Source: Pseudomonadota bacterium
GTDB taxonomy: Bacteria; Pseudomonadota; Gammaproteobacteria; Acidiferrobacterales; Acidiferrobacteraceae
DNA length: 56,010 bases
Direction of reading: 5' to 3'
Assembly (NCBI GenBank): GCA_021819245.1
Contig: JAKARI010000017.1
Coordinates: 1 to 56,010, forward strand
The notes beneath the pieces were generated by a model. It made no database searches. It was given only the letters and a program-made list of their open reading frames with translations, and had not been told where the DNA came from. How positions within the stretch are numbered: the stretch's first letter is position 1; each line of letters begins with the position of its first letter. Shown here piece after piece: positions 44,626-52,443 of this stretch. The position numbers and the translations under genes were made by a program.

Positions 44626-45321
44626 CTACTTTTTGATCTCGCCCTTGAGGCGCGCGAGCTCGGCGTCCACCGCGCTCCCCGCGCGCAGTTTCTCGAGCTC
44701 ACGCTCGGCCGACGAGCGGTCATCGCCATCATCCAGGGCCCCGCTGTCGGCCAGGGTGTCGATGGCCTGCGCGCGGGCCTGCATCTGTTCGGTCTTATCC
44801 TTGGCGCGGCGCACGTTCTCACCCACCCCGCCCAGCTTCTGGCTCAGGCCCGACAGCGATTCATTGACCTTGACCTGCGCCTGGGCGCTGCTGTACTGGC
44901 TCTTTAGGACCTCTTTCTGCGTGCGGAAGGCGTCGATCCGATCCTGAAACTTGCGCTCATACTCGACAAGCTTCTGGACCTGGGCGGTAATGTTGTTGTG
45001 GGCCTCGGTCAGGGAGGCGAGCTTGTCGGTCGCCGCCTGTTTTTGCGTGAGCGCATCGCGCGCCAAGTCCTCGCGATTGGCTTGCAGGGCCATCCGCGCG
45101 TCGCCGTCATGGCGCGTGATCTCGGCCTGCGCAGCGGCCATCTGCTGCTCCAGGACCTTTTGCTCCGTCACGACGTCGGCGAGATGACGGCGGGTCTCCT
45201 GGAGGCCTGCGAGCATCTTCTCGTAGGAGAGATCCAAGGTGTCATTCGGATCCTCGGCGGCATTGATGAGCTTGCTGAACTTGGCCTCTATAACCTCGGT
45301 CGCGCGCTTGAAAAGACTCAT
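44626..45321 (-). CDS. pspA: PspA/IM30 family membrane-stress protein
   Basis: 231 residues, almost wholly helical coiled coil. The N-terminus MSLFKRATEVIEAKFSKLINAAEDPNDTL is the amphipathic membrane-binding segment typical of PspA/IM30, followed by LSYEKMLAGLQETRRHLADVV. PspA forms ESCRT-III-like rods or rings that protect the inner membrane under stress. Unlike enterobacteria, no pspF, pspB or pspC is adjacent. It is the last gene of a compact four-gene operon after two YbjQ-like proteins. Confidence 0.94.
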   Translation of the reverse strand: MSLFKRATEVIEAKFSKLINAAEDPNDTLDLSYEKMLAGLQETRRHLADVVTEQKVLEQQMAAAQAEITRHDGDARMALQANREDLARDALTQKQAATDKLASLTEAHNNITAQVQKLVEYERKFQDRIDAFRTQKEVLKSQYSSAQAQVKVNESLSGLSQKLGGVGENVRRAKDKTEQMQARAQAIDTLADSGALDDGDDRSSAERELEKLRAGSAVDAELARLKGEIKK

Positions 45322-45336
45322 AGGGAACCTCCCTGC

Positions 45337-46161
45337 CTAGTCGTTTACAGGTATGACAATCTGCGGGATCAGTCGTTCCGGGATGACGGCCGCGTCTTCT
45401 ATGGCCTTGACCGCTGTGCCGATGGCGAAGAACTCGATGACGTGCGGCTGCCAGTTGTGCGAGCCCTCGTGGAGCTGGACGGCCACCACGCCCTCGGCGC
45501 CGGCCTCCTTGGCCTCCTGCTGCATGCGCTCCATGGCAAGTTCCCGGGCGTCATACATGGCCTGGGTAAAAAGCGGCATCTCGACGTTGCGGCCGACGTT
45601 TCCGAGCGACTGGAGCATACCCTGATGGGCGACATGGTAGACGCATGACCCCATGACCAGGGCGAGCGGCCGGTAGCCAGACTGCAGCAGCATCCACAGG
45701 TCCTGGCCGGATAGGTCCGACGTGAAGGGTTTGCCCGCCGGGCCCTTGAAGCCCGGGTGGCCCTTGCTGTGGGCGATGGCCGTGCCGATTGCCAGAAACT
45801 CCAGGATATCCTTGTCCCAGTCCATGCGCTTGACCTCCAGGCGCACGCCGACCACGCCGTCAGCCGACAGCGACTGCGCCTCCTGCTCCATGCGCGTCAT
45901 GGCGAGCTCCCGCGCCTCATACATGGCCTGCGACAGCACCGCCATCTCCTGATTCTTGGACCAGCCCGCATACTGGATGCCGGTGTGATAGATGCAGGAG
46001 CCGACCACGAGGCCAAGCGGCTCGAAGCCGGCCTCGCCCACCATGAGAAACTCGTTGACCGAGAAGTCGGAGGTAAAGATCCCGCCGCGGCGGCTTGTAT
46101 CGCGCAGGCCTTCCAGGCGCTCACGGGCGTGTTGCGGCAGATCGGGGACCGTATCGCTCAT
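45337..46161 (-). CDS. Tandem YbjQ-like (DUF74-type) protein
   Basis: 274 residues made of two repeats. Repeat 1 (about 27-130) is FTSDFSVNEFLMVGEAGFEPLGLVVGSCIYHTG... ending ILEFLAIGTAI; repeat 2 (about 147-255) is FTSDLSGQDLWMLLQSGYRPLALVMGSCVYHVA... ending VIEFFAIGTAV. Both share AMYxARELAMxRMxQEA and a GVVxVxL strand, matching the YbjQ fold (pentameric, often labelled heavy-metal-binding). No signal peptide is seen. Two bases separate it from the upstream gene and 15 from pspA, so it is co-transcribed and probably acts with PspA. The biochemical role is unknown. Confidence 0.8.
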   Translation of the reverse strand: MSDTVPDLPQHARERLEGLRDTSRRGGIFTSDFSVNEFLMVGEAGFEPLGLVVGSCIYHTGIQYAGWSKNQEMAVLSQAMYEARELAMTRMEQEAQSLSADGVVGVRLEVKRMDWDKDILEFLAIGTAIAHSKGHPGFKGPAGKPFTSDLSGQDLWMLLQSGYRPLALVMGSCVYHVAHQGMLQSLGNVGRNVEMPLFTQAMYDARELAMERMQQEAKEAGAEGVVAVQLHEGSHNWQPHVIEFFAIGTAVKAIEDAAVIPERLIPQIVIPVND

Positions 46162-46163
46162 GG

Positions 46164-47057
46164 TTACAGGACCTCCTTGGTGGTGTCGGGGGCGGCCAAG
46201 AGCCGCGGGTCGCGCACGCTCGTGACGGGGCGTACCCCAAAGGGGCGCCGCGTGCGGCTGTCGTGCAGGATGGCGGTGCCGAGCGCGATATAGCGCGCCA
46301 AAAAGCGGGGATAGGGATTGGCCTCGTCGGGTTCGACCCGGTAGAGCTCGGTATGCTGGGTGTGGGCGAGCACCCCTGAGCCCAGGCGCACGCCGTCGTC
46401 ACGCAGCTCCTGCAGGGCCTGGCGGCGCACGCGCGTCAGAAAGCTCGAGAGCGGGGCCATCTCCTGATTCCAGTAGGACGCCGCAGCCCCCGCCTGGTAC
46501 ATGTTCGCCACGAACCAGTCGTAGTGGGCGCCGATGGCAAGCCCCACGGGGATGATGCCGGACTCGAGCAGGCGCGCGAACTCGAGGGCGGAGACCGTGG
46601 CGAGCGCCGGATTGGCCGACTCGCGCAGGGCGTCTAGGCGCACGGCCGTACCCATGACGCCGTAATCCATATGGCCTTCATTCTCGGTGCCCGGCATGCG
46701 TCGCACCCGCAGGGTCACGTCAACCACCGCATTTGCGCCCATGAGGCCGGCCTCCAGGCGCAGCCGGTCGAGCGCCGTGTGCCAGCCCTCATAGTGGCCG
46801 CGCGTCCATGAATAGCCGAACTGAAACCAGCAGTTGCCGGACACGAGCCCCAGCGGGCGGATGCCATGCGAGCGCTGCGCCAAAAGCCCCGCGGGCGAGG
46901 CGGTGGTGACCCACGGCCGCTTGCCGCTCATGGTCTCGGCCAGCCGCTCCTTGACGAACGCAGGCACCGTGCCGCGCGTAAGCGCCTCGTTCCAGGCCGC
47001 CTGCCGGGCGAGCGACCCGGCGTCATCGTGATTGCCAAACGACCCAAACAGCGCCAT
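46164..47057 (-). CDS. Divergent tandem YbjQ-like protein
   Basis: 297 residues. A ~55-residue N-terminal region (SLARQAAWNEALTRGTVPAFV) precedes two YbjQ-like repeats: GIRPLGLVSGNCWFQFGYS...MDYGVMGTAVRLD and GIIPVGLAIGAHYDWFVAN...ARYIALGTAIL. The strands and the closing GTA motif align with the downstream paralogue, but the rest has diverged. It may form a hetero-oligomer with that paralogue. Very close spacing to both neighbours marks one operon. Confidence 0.7.
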   Translation of the reverse strand: MALFGSFGNHDDAGSLARQAAWNEALTRGTVPAFVKERLAETMSGKRPWVTTASPAGLLAQRSHGIRPLGLVSGNCWFQFGYSWTRGHYEGWHTALDRLRLEAGLMGANAVVDVTLRVRRMPGTENEGHMDYGVMGTAVRLDALRESANPALATVSALEFARLLESGIIPVGLAIGAHYDWFVANMYQAGAAASYWNQEMAPLSSFLTRVRRQALQELRDDGVRLGSGVLAHTQHTELYRVEPDEANPYPRFLARYIALGTAILHDSRTRRPFGVRPVTSVRDPRLLAAPDTTKEVL

Positions 47058-47065
47058 GGCGCCCC

Positions 47066-47452
47066 CTACGATGTCAGAAAGTCTTGCAGAATCCCACGTG
47101 AGTTCTCCAGGGCCCCGGAGAGCCGCCGCAGGTCGTCTTCCAGGTCCTTGAGCCAGCGGTCCAGCGGCAGCGATTCGGTCTTGAGAACCACGCCGCGCAC
47201 CTCGTGCTGGCGGCTCGCGCGGATATCGGGGCCGCAGATCTCGAGGAGGTAGCGGCTGCCGTCGGTCTGAATGGTGATCGCGGCCACGTGTCGCGTGCTT
47301 TTCAAAAACCCGTCATGTTTGCGCGCCACCTGCACGCGCCCCGGCAGCGCACCCTCGAGGCGGGTTGCGAGGCCCTCGAGAAAGGCATGGAGATCGGTCT
47401 GCGCCCGGCGGATCCAGGCGGCATGGAGGTCGAAGGCGTTGATTTCGTCCAT
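47066..47452 (-). CDS. Uncharacterised 128-residue protein, first gene of the pspA operon
   Basis: I do not recognise the family. The protein begins MDEINAFDLHAAWIRRAQTDL, is mixed alpha/beta, and contains strands around VAAITIQTDGSRYLLEI and a C-terminal charged helix SLPLDRWLKDLEDDLRRLSGALENSRGIL. No signal peptide or membrane helix is present. It precedes the first YbjQ-like gene by eight bases. Position suggests a regulatory or adaptor role in the PspA module; this is inference. Confidence 0.7.
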   Translation of the reverse strand: MDEINAFDLHAAWIRRAQTDLHAFLEGLATRLEGALPGRVQVARKHDGFLKSTRHVAAITIQTDGSRYLLEICGPDIRASRQHEVRGVVLKTESLPLDRWLKDLEDDLRRLSGALENSRGILQDFLTS

Positions 47453-47483
47453 GACATACCCAGCGATATCTAACCCCCCCTAG

Positions 47484-47511
47484 TTGACACCACTTGCCTC
47501 GTCATTGCAAT
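47484..47511 (+). promoter_or_regulatory. Probable uvrD promoter in the divergent region
   Basis: TTGACA (47484-47489) and TGCAAT (47506-47511) are 16 bp apart, 66 bp upstream of the uvrD ATG. The -10 lies in the palindrome CATTGCAATG (47503-47512), whose minus-strand TTGCAA could be the -35 of the divergent pspA operon; a convincing minus-strand -10 was not found. Confidence 0.45.
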
Positions 47512-47576
47512 GCGCGCGGCCCCGGACCGCGGCGGGCGCGGTTTCGCGCACGGTGCCCGCGGGGTACACTTGCGCC

Positions 47577-49706
47577 ATGGAATCGTCCTGTATCGAGGGC
47601 TTAAACGCGGCCCAGCGCGAGGCCGTCACCGCCGCCCCCGGACCTCTGCGCGTTCTGGCAGGTGCGGGCAGCGGCAAGACGCGTGTCCTCACCCACCGCA
47701 TCGCCTGGCTCGCAGACCAGGGGACGTCGCCGTTTGCGTTTCTGGCCGTGACCTTCACCAATAAGGCGGCCTTTGAGATGCGCCGGCGTATCGAGGGGCT
47801 GCTGCGCCAGGGCGTGTCGGGCCTGTGGATCGGGACCTTTCATGGGCTGTCGCACCGCTTTCTGCGCGCCCATTGGCGGGAGGCCGGGCTCGCGGAGGCG
47901 TTTTCGATCATCGATGGCGACGACCAGCAGCGCCTTGTTAAGCGCCTCATGCGCGCTCAAACCATAGACGAGTCGCGCTACCCCCCGCGCATGGTGCAGG
48001 GCTTCATCAATGGCCACAAGGAGGCCGGCCGCCGCGCGCGCCATGTGCAGGTCGGGGCCGACCCCACGCAGCGCATGCTGCTTCAACTCTATCAGGCCTA
48101 TGAAACCTTGTGCCGCGAGCAGGGCCTCGTCGATTTTGCGGAACTTTTGCTTGCGACGCTCGAGGTCATGCGTGGCCACCCGGCGATTCGCGAGCACTAC
48201 CAGCGGCGATTCCGGCATACCCTCGTCGACGAATTCCAGGATACCAATATCGTTCAGTATGAATGGCTGCGGCTGTTCGGCGCCGGCGGGCACCTGTTCG
48301 TGGTGGGGGACGATGACCAGTCCATTTATGGATGGCGCGGGGCCGAGGTCGAGAACATCCTGCGCTTCGAGCGCGACTATCCCGGCGCGCGCACCATCCG
48401 GCTCGAACAGAACTACCGGTCCACGGGGCGCATCCTGGAGGCCGCCAACGCCGTGATCGCCCACAACGCCAAGCGCCTGGGCAAGACCCTGTGGACCGCG
48501 GGCCACGAAGGCCGCCCGGTGGCCGTCTACGCCGCCTACAGCGGGGTGGACGAGGCGCAGTTCGTCGTCGAGCGCATCCGCGGGCTCCTCTCCGAGGACT
48601 GCCGTCCGCGTGATGTGGCGGTCTTGTATCGCTCCAATGCCCAATCGCGCCTGTTCGAAGAGCTCCTCGTGCGCTCCGGAATCCCCTATCGTGTCTATGG
48701 GGGGCTGCGATTCTTCGATCGCGCCGAGATCAAGGATGCCCTGGCCTACCTGCGGCTTGCCTTGAATCGCGATGACGACGCGGCCTTCGAGCGGGTCGTG
48801 AACGTGCCGGCACGCGGGATCGGGGCGCGCACGATCGAGGCCCTGCGCGGCCGTGCGCGTGCCGACGGGACCTCCTTGTGGGCGGCGGCGGTGGCGGCGG
48901 CCGCAAGCGGGGCCTTGAGCGGCCGGGCGGCCGCGGCCATACGCGGTTTCATAAGCCTCGTCGAGCGCTTGGCGGCGCTCGCCGCGGGCGCGTCCCTGGA
49001 CCGCGTGATCGAGACCATCATCAAGGAGTCCGGGCTGCTCGATTTCTATCGCGAAGAGGGCCGTGAGCGCGGCGAGGCCCGGGGGGAGAATCTCGAGGAG
49101 CTGGTGTCGGCGGCACGATTTTTTATGGCCGAGGGGCACGAGGGGCAGCCTGTGGTCGAATTTCTGGCGCACGCCGCCCTGGAGGCCGGGGAGGGCCAGG
49201 CCGGGGAGGGCCAGGACTCGGTCCAGCTGATGACCCTGCACGCCGCCAAGGGCCTTGAGTTTCCGGTGGTGTTTCTGACCGGGCTCGAGGAGGGGCTCTT
49301 TCCGCACGAGCGCTCCCTCTATGACGAGGCGCGCCTGGAGGAGGAGCGCAGGCTCTGCTATGTCGGCATCACCCGCGCCATGCGCGATCTCACCCTAAGC
49401 TTTGCCGAGACCCGGCGCCTGCATGGCGAGGACCGTTATTCACCGGCCTCGCGGTTTCTGGCCGAGATCCCCGATCACCTGCTCGAGTATGTCCGTCCGC
49501 GCGCGAGCGCCCCCGCCTCGGCCCCGGGCCGGCCGGTCGAGGGCGCGGGGTTGTCGATCGGCGGGCGCGTGACGCACGCCACTTTTGGTGAGGGGGTCGT
49601 TATCGACAGCGAAGGCCAGGGCGCTCAGGCGCGCGTCCAGGTGCAATTTGCGGCCTGCGGTGTGAAGTGGCTGGTGCTTGCCTATGCCGGGCTCACGGCC
49701 CTCTAG
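47577..49706 (+). CDS. uvrD: UvrD/PcrA-type DNA helicase II
   Basis: 709 residues, SF1A helicase. Q motif LNAAQREAV, Walker A AGAGSGKT (28-35), motif II VDEFQDTN, motif III GDDDQSIYGWRGA, motif IV QNYRST, motif V TLHAAKGLEFPVVF and motif VI YVGITRAMRDL are intact, and the C-terminal Tudor-like domain GGRVTHATFGEGVVI separates UvrD/PcrA from Rep. It unwinds DNA in mismatch and excision repair. ATG at 47577 starts just before similarity. No LexA box was seen upstream. A 15-bp in-frame duplication lies in the 2B/C-terminal part. Confidence 0.95.
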   Translation: MESSCIEGLNAAQREAVTAAPGPLRVLAGAGSGKTRVLTHRIAWLADQGTSPFAFLAVTFTNKAAFEMRRRIEGLLRQGVSGLWIGTFHGLSHRFLRAHWREAGLAEAFSIIDGDDQQRLVKRLMRAQTIDESRYPPRMVQGFINGHKEAGRRARHVQVGADPTQRMLLQLYQAYETLCREQGLVDFAELLLATLEVMRGHPAIREHYQRRFRHTLVDEFQDTNIVQYEWLRLFGAGGHLFVVGDDDQSIYGWRGAEVENILRFERDYPGARTIRLEQNYRSTGRILEAANAVIAHNAKRLGKTLWTAGHEGRPVAVYAAYSGVDEAQFVVERIRGLLSEDCRPRDVAVLYRSNAQSRLFEELLVRSGIPYRVYGGLRFFDRAEIKDALAYLRLALNRDDDAAFERVVNVPARGIGARTIEALRGRARADGTSLWAAAVAAAASGALSGRAAAAIRGFISLVERLAALAAGASLDRVIETIIKESGLLDFYREEGRERGEARGENLEELVSAARFFMAEGHEGQPVVEFLAHAALEAGEGQAGEGQDSVQLMTLHAAKGLEFPVVFLTGLEEGLFPHERSLYDEARLEEERRLCYVGITRAMRDLTLSFAETRRLHGEDRYSPASRFLAEIPDHLLEYVRPRASAPASAPGRPVEGAGLSIGGRVTHATFGEGVVIDSEGQGAQARVQVQFAACGVKWLVLAYAGLTAL
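49185..49214. repeat. 15-bp tandem duplication inside uvrD
   Basis: GCCGGGGAGGGCCAG occurs twice in a row and is translated as AGEGQ-AGEGQ in a surface linker just before the TLHAAKG helicase motif. It is in frame and probably tolerated. Confidence 0.9.
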
Positions 49707-49806
49707 CCCGGCCCGCCCTAACAGACCTGCGCCTCATAACCCATTGATTTATTAATACTCTACGAGACTCCTGGCGGTTTCGGCGGGCTTTAAGGCCCGC
49801 GGCGAA

Positions 49807-49836
49807 TTGGAAAGCGCCCTCGCGGTCGCCTATAGT
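49807..49836 (+). promoter_or_regulatory. Promoter of the degenerate GGDEF gene
   Basis: TTGGAA (49807-49812) and TATAGT (49831-49836) are separated by 18 bp, 36 bp upstream of the GTG at 49873. This favours that start over the TTG at 49807. Confidence 0.55.
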
Positions 49837-49872
49837 TTTGGACACACACCTGGAGCAGATCCCGGACGAGTC

Positions 49873-50637
49873 GTGAAACTGCTTTTTTTTCTGACCAGGC
49901 AAGGCGGACTGCGGCGCAGGCCCTTTGTCGCGGTCGTTGGCGCCCTGGTGCTGGCGGCGGGCGCCGCCGCCATCGCCTTAAGCCTCGCCTGGCCTGGCCT
50001 GTCGCCGGTGTGGGCCGTGCTCGAGGCCGCCTTGGTGTCATTCGCTGTGTGGGCGCTCACATCGCGCATCGTGAACGCGAGGCGGCTCGCGGCCGCCCCG
50101 GATCCGCTCACGGCGCCGACGGGCCTCATAGACGACGTCACGCGGACGTTGAACCGGCGCGGGATCACCTCGAGCCTGATCGAGGCCATGGCCCAATCCC
50201 AGCGCTATGGCACGCCTTTGTCCCTCATAAGCCTCGGCATCGATGGGGCCCGCGGTCTGGTCGAGCGCCTGGGGTCTGAGGTCAAGGCCCCGGTGCTCGA
50301 GGCGACATCGGCGGCGCTGGGAGAGGTCTTGCGGCTCCCCGACCGCTATGGCCGCTATCAGGGCTGGGAGTTTCTGGTGGTCCTGCCGCATACCCGCGCC
50401 AAGCAGGCGGCCCTGGTCGTGGACCGGTTGCGCGCGGCGCTGGCCGCTGCCCCGCCGGTCGTCAAGGGCGAGACCCTTGCCCTTACCGTCAGCGCCGGTA
50501 TCGCCGAGTTTGCGTCAGGTCAGGATCCGGAGCGGTTTCTGAGTAACGCCCACAAGGCCCTGCACAAGGCGAGCAAGGCCGGCGGCGATCAGGCGCGGAT
50601 CTACCGGCCGGCGCCGCCGGCCAAAACCGCCTCCTGA
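49873..50637 (+). CDS. Membrane protein with degenerate GGDEF domain
   Basis: 254 residues. Two membrane helices (about 18-38 and 43-65) precede a GGDEF-type domain starting LIDDVTRTLNRRG. The catalytic motif is QGWEF (163-167) instead of GGDEF/GGEEF, so cyclase activity is unlikely. The inhibitory-site motif RxxD is kept five residues upstream (R154-LP-D157), so it may bind c-di-GMP as a receptor. The C-terminal half keeps LALTVSAGIAEF and the AHKALHKASKAGGDQARIY end. GTG at 49873 is chosen from the promoter position. It converges on thrB. Confidence 0.82.
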   Translation: MKLLFFLTRQGGLRRRPFVAVVGALVLAAGAAAIALSLAWPGLSPVWAVLEAALVSFAVWALTSRIVNARRLAAAPDPLTAPTGLIDDVTRTLNRRGITSSLIEAMAQSQRYGTPLSLISLGIDGARGLVERLGSEVKAPVLEATSAALGEVLRLPDRYGRYQGWEFLVVLPHTRAKQAALVVDRLRAALAAAPPVVKGETLALTVSAGIAEFASGQDPERFLSNAHKALHKASKAGGDQARIYRPAPPAKTAS

Positions 50638-50688
50638 TGCAGAGGGTGGCGCCCCAAGACGACCCCTGCCGGCGCACCGCACTACGTT

Positions 50689-51672
50689 TTAAGCCTGACC
50701 CGGCCCCGGCCCCGGCCCCGGCCACAGCCGGCGCAGGCGCGGTGTCTCCTGCCGGCGCGCCATCAATATTCGGCGAAAGACGAGCGGATCCTTGGTGTGC
50801 GTGAGCTCGCCCGCCCGCGGGAAGTGCAGGTCGGCCAGGCGCGACAGCCAAAAGCGCAGGGCCGCCGCGCGCAGCAGGACCGGCCATGCCCCGCGCTCGA
50901 TGCTGGTCAGTGCCCGCACCTGCTGGTAGGCCGCCACCAGCGCCTCGGCGCGGCCAAAGTCGAGCCGCCCATCGGCCTCGCTTGCCCAGTCGTTGACCGT
51001 GATGGCGAGGTCGTACAGCCACGTGTCGGTACACGCATAATAGAAATCGATGACGCCGGTCAGGCGTTCGCCATCGAATAGGGCATTATCGCGGAAGAGG
51101 TCGGCATGGCAGATGCCGCGCGGCAGATCCGCGAACCGGTAGAGCCCCTGGAAGCGCAGCTCCTCTTCGAGGATGCCGGCGTCTTCCGTCCCCAGATGGC
51201 CGGCCAGCCGTTCGGCGGTTGCGCGCCACCAGCGGGGGCCGCGTGGATTGGGGCGCTCCCCGCCGAATACGAACGCCGCGCCCGCCTTGTGCATCTGCCC
51301 CAGGGCCGCGCCGATCGCGGCACAGTGTGCCAGCGAGGGGGCCGTGACCGACTGCCCATAGAGGCGCATGACAAGCGCCGCGTTCTTGCCATGGAGCGTG
51401 CCCACATACTCGCCGTTGCCGCCGCGTACGGGGTGCGCGCAGGGGATGGCGTGTTCTGCCAAGAACGCGGTGAGCTGCAAAAAGAAGGGGAGGTCGGCGG
51501 GGTCGACCCGCTCAAACAAAGTGAGCACATACTCACCTGTCGTGGTCGACACGAAATAGTTGGTGTTTTCGATGCCGCTCTCGATCCCGGTGAAGGATCG
51601 CAGGGCGCCTACCGGGTAGCCCGCTAGGAATGCCGCAAGCTCGGGTGTTTCTATGCGCGTAAAGACCGACAT
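50689..51672 (-). CDS. thrB: Homoserine kinase, ThrB type II (APH fold)
   Basis: 327 residues with the aminoglycoside-phosphotransferase fold of ThrB2: FTGIESGIENTNYFVSTTTGEYVLTLFE at the N-terminus, Brenner-like motif GICHADLFRDNALFDG and metal-binding VIDFYYACTDTWLYDLAI. It phosphorylates homoserine on the way to threonine. The C-terminus ends in LWPGPGPGPGQA, encoded by a CCGGCC repeat. thrA/thrC are not nearby. The LOG gene is upstream on the same strand after 18 bp. Confidence 0.93.
   Translation of the reverse strand: MSVFTRIETPELAAFLAGYPVGALRSFTGIESGIENTNYFVSTTTGEYVLTLFERVDPADLPFFLQLTAFLAEHAIPCAHPVRGGNGEYVGTLHGKNAALVMRLYGQSVTAPSLAHCAAIGAALGQMHKAGAAFVFGGERPNPRGPRWWRATAERLAGHLGTEDAGILEEELRFQGLYRFADLPRGICHADLFRDNALFDGERLTGVIDFYYACTDTWLYDLAITVNDWASEADGRLDFGRAEALVAAYQQVRALTSIERGAWPVLLRAAALRFWLSRLADLHFPRAGELTHTKDPLVFRRILMARRQETPRLRRLWPGPGPGPGQA
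50700..50723. repeat. CCGGCC microsatellite, four copies, in the thrB 3' end
   Basis: Four perfect CCGGCC units encode the Gly-Pro tail of the homoserine kinase. Hexanucleotide units change copy number in frame, so the tail length may vary between strains. Confidence 0.85.
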
Positions 51673-51690
51673 GGCAAACCAGGCCCCTCG

Positions 51691-52443
51691 TCAGAGGTTC
51701 AGCTGGATCTCCTTTTCCTCTTCCGACGGCTCAAAGCCGCTCAATTCGTAATGGCGGAATATGGCGTCGATGACGTCTTCCGGTTTATCGAGCATGATGA
51801 AGAGATCCAGGTCGGTGCTGTTGATCAGGCCGTCACGCAAAAGCGCCGTACGAAACCACTCCGTAAGGCCCGCCCAGAATGGGGTATGGACGAGAATGAT
51901 GGGGATGCGCCGGCTCTTGCCGGTCTGTATGAGCGTCAGGATCTCCATCATCTCGTCGAGGGTCCCGAAGCCGCCGGGCATGACAATATAGGCTGTGGCA
52001 TACTTGACGAACATGACCTTGCGCACGAAGAAGTGCTGAAAGGTGAGACGGATGTCCTGATAGGCATTACCGGCCTGCTCGTGCGGGAGGCGGATATTGA
52101 GGCCCACGCTGGGAGAGGGGCCGGCATAGGCGCCCTTGTTGGCCGCCTCCATGATCCCGGGGCCGCCGCCGCTTACGACGCTAAAGCCGGCGTCCGACAG
52201 CTTGCGCGCGATGTCCAGGGCGAGCAGGAAGTAGGGGTGGTCGGGGGCGACGCGGGCCGAACCGAAGATGCTCACCGATGGTCGGATCTGCGCCAAGGCC
52301 TCGAAGCCCTCGACGAACTCCGCCACGATCTGAAAGATCTTCCAGGCCTCCCGCGATAACGCGCTTTCCGCGGCTGCGCCGCCGACCTGTGCAGCCAACG
52401 GCCTTCTCTTGATCAGGGGTTTTTGAGATTTTGGGGCAGTCAT
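51691..52443 (-). CDS. LOG family Rossmann-fold protein
   Basis: 250 residues. The nucleotide-binding motifs SGGGPGIMEAANKGA (from 91) and PGGFGTLDE (156-164) define the LOG/lysine decarboxylase-like family (TIGR00730-type), whose members cleave ribose from cytokinin or purine nucleotide monophosphates. The region before residue 35 is poorly conserved. The ATG (52441-52443) overlaps the divergent polA ATG (52442-52444) by two bases; no in-frame ATG exists shortly downstream. Confidence 0.92.
   Translation of the reverse strand: MTAPKSQKPLIKRRPLAAQVGGAAAESALSREAWKIFQIVAEFVEGFEALAQIRPSVSIFGSARVAPDHPYFLLALDIARKLSDAGFSVVSGGGPGIMEAANKGAYAGPSPSVGLNIRLPHEQAGNAYQDIRLTFQHFFVRKVMFVKYATAYIVMPGGFGTLDEMMEILTLIQTGKSRRIPIILVHTPFWAGLTEWFRTALLRDGLINSTDLDLFIMLDKPEDVIDAIFRHYELSGFEPSEEEKEIQLNL

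Noticed and set aside
47453..47576. LexA box or sigma-54 promoter in the uvrD/psp divergent region
   Set aside because: No CTGT-N8-ACAG and no GG-N10-GC with proper flanks were found.
47601..49307. 568-codon minus-strand open frame opposite uvrD
   Set aside because: The plus strand encodes all helicase motifs; the antisense frame has no recognisable domain and no ribosome binding site.
50700..50723. CRISPR-like repeat
   Set aside because: It is a short CCGGCC microsatellite with no spacers; no CRISPR array was seen in the window.
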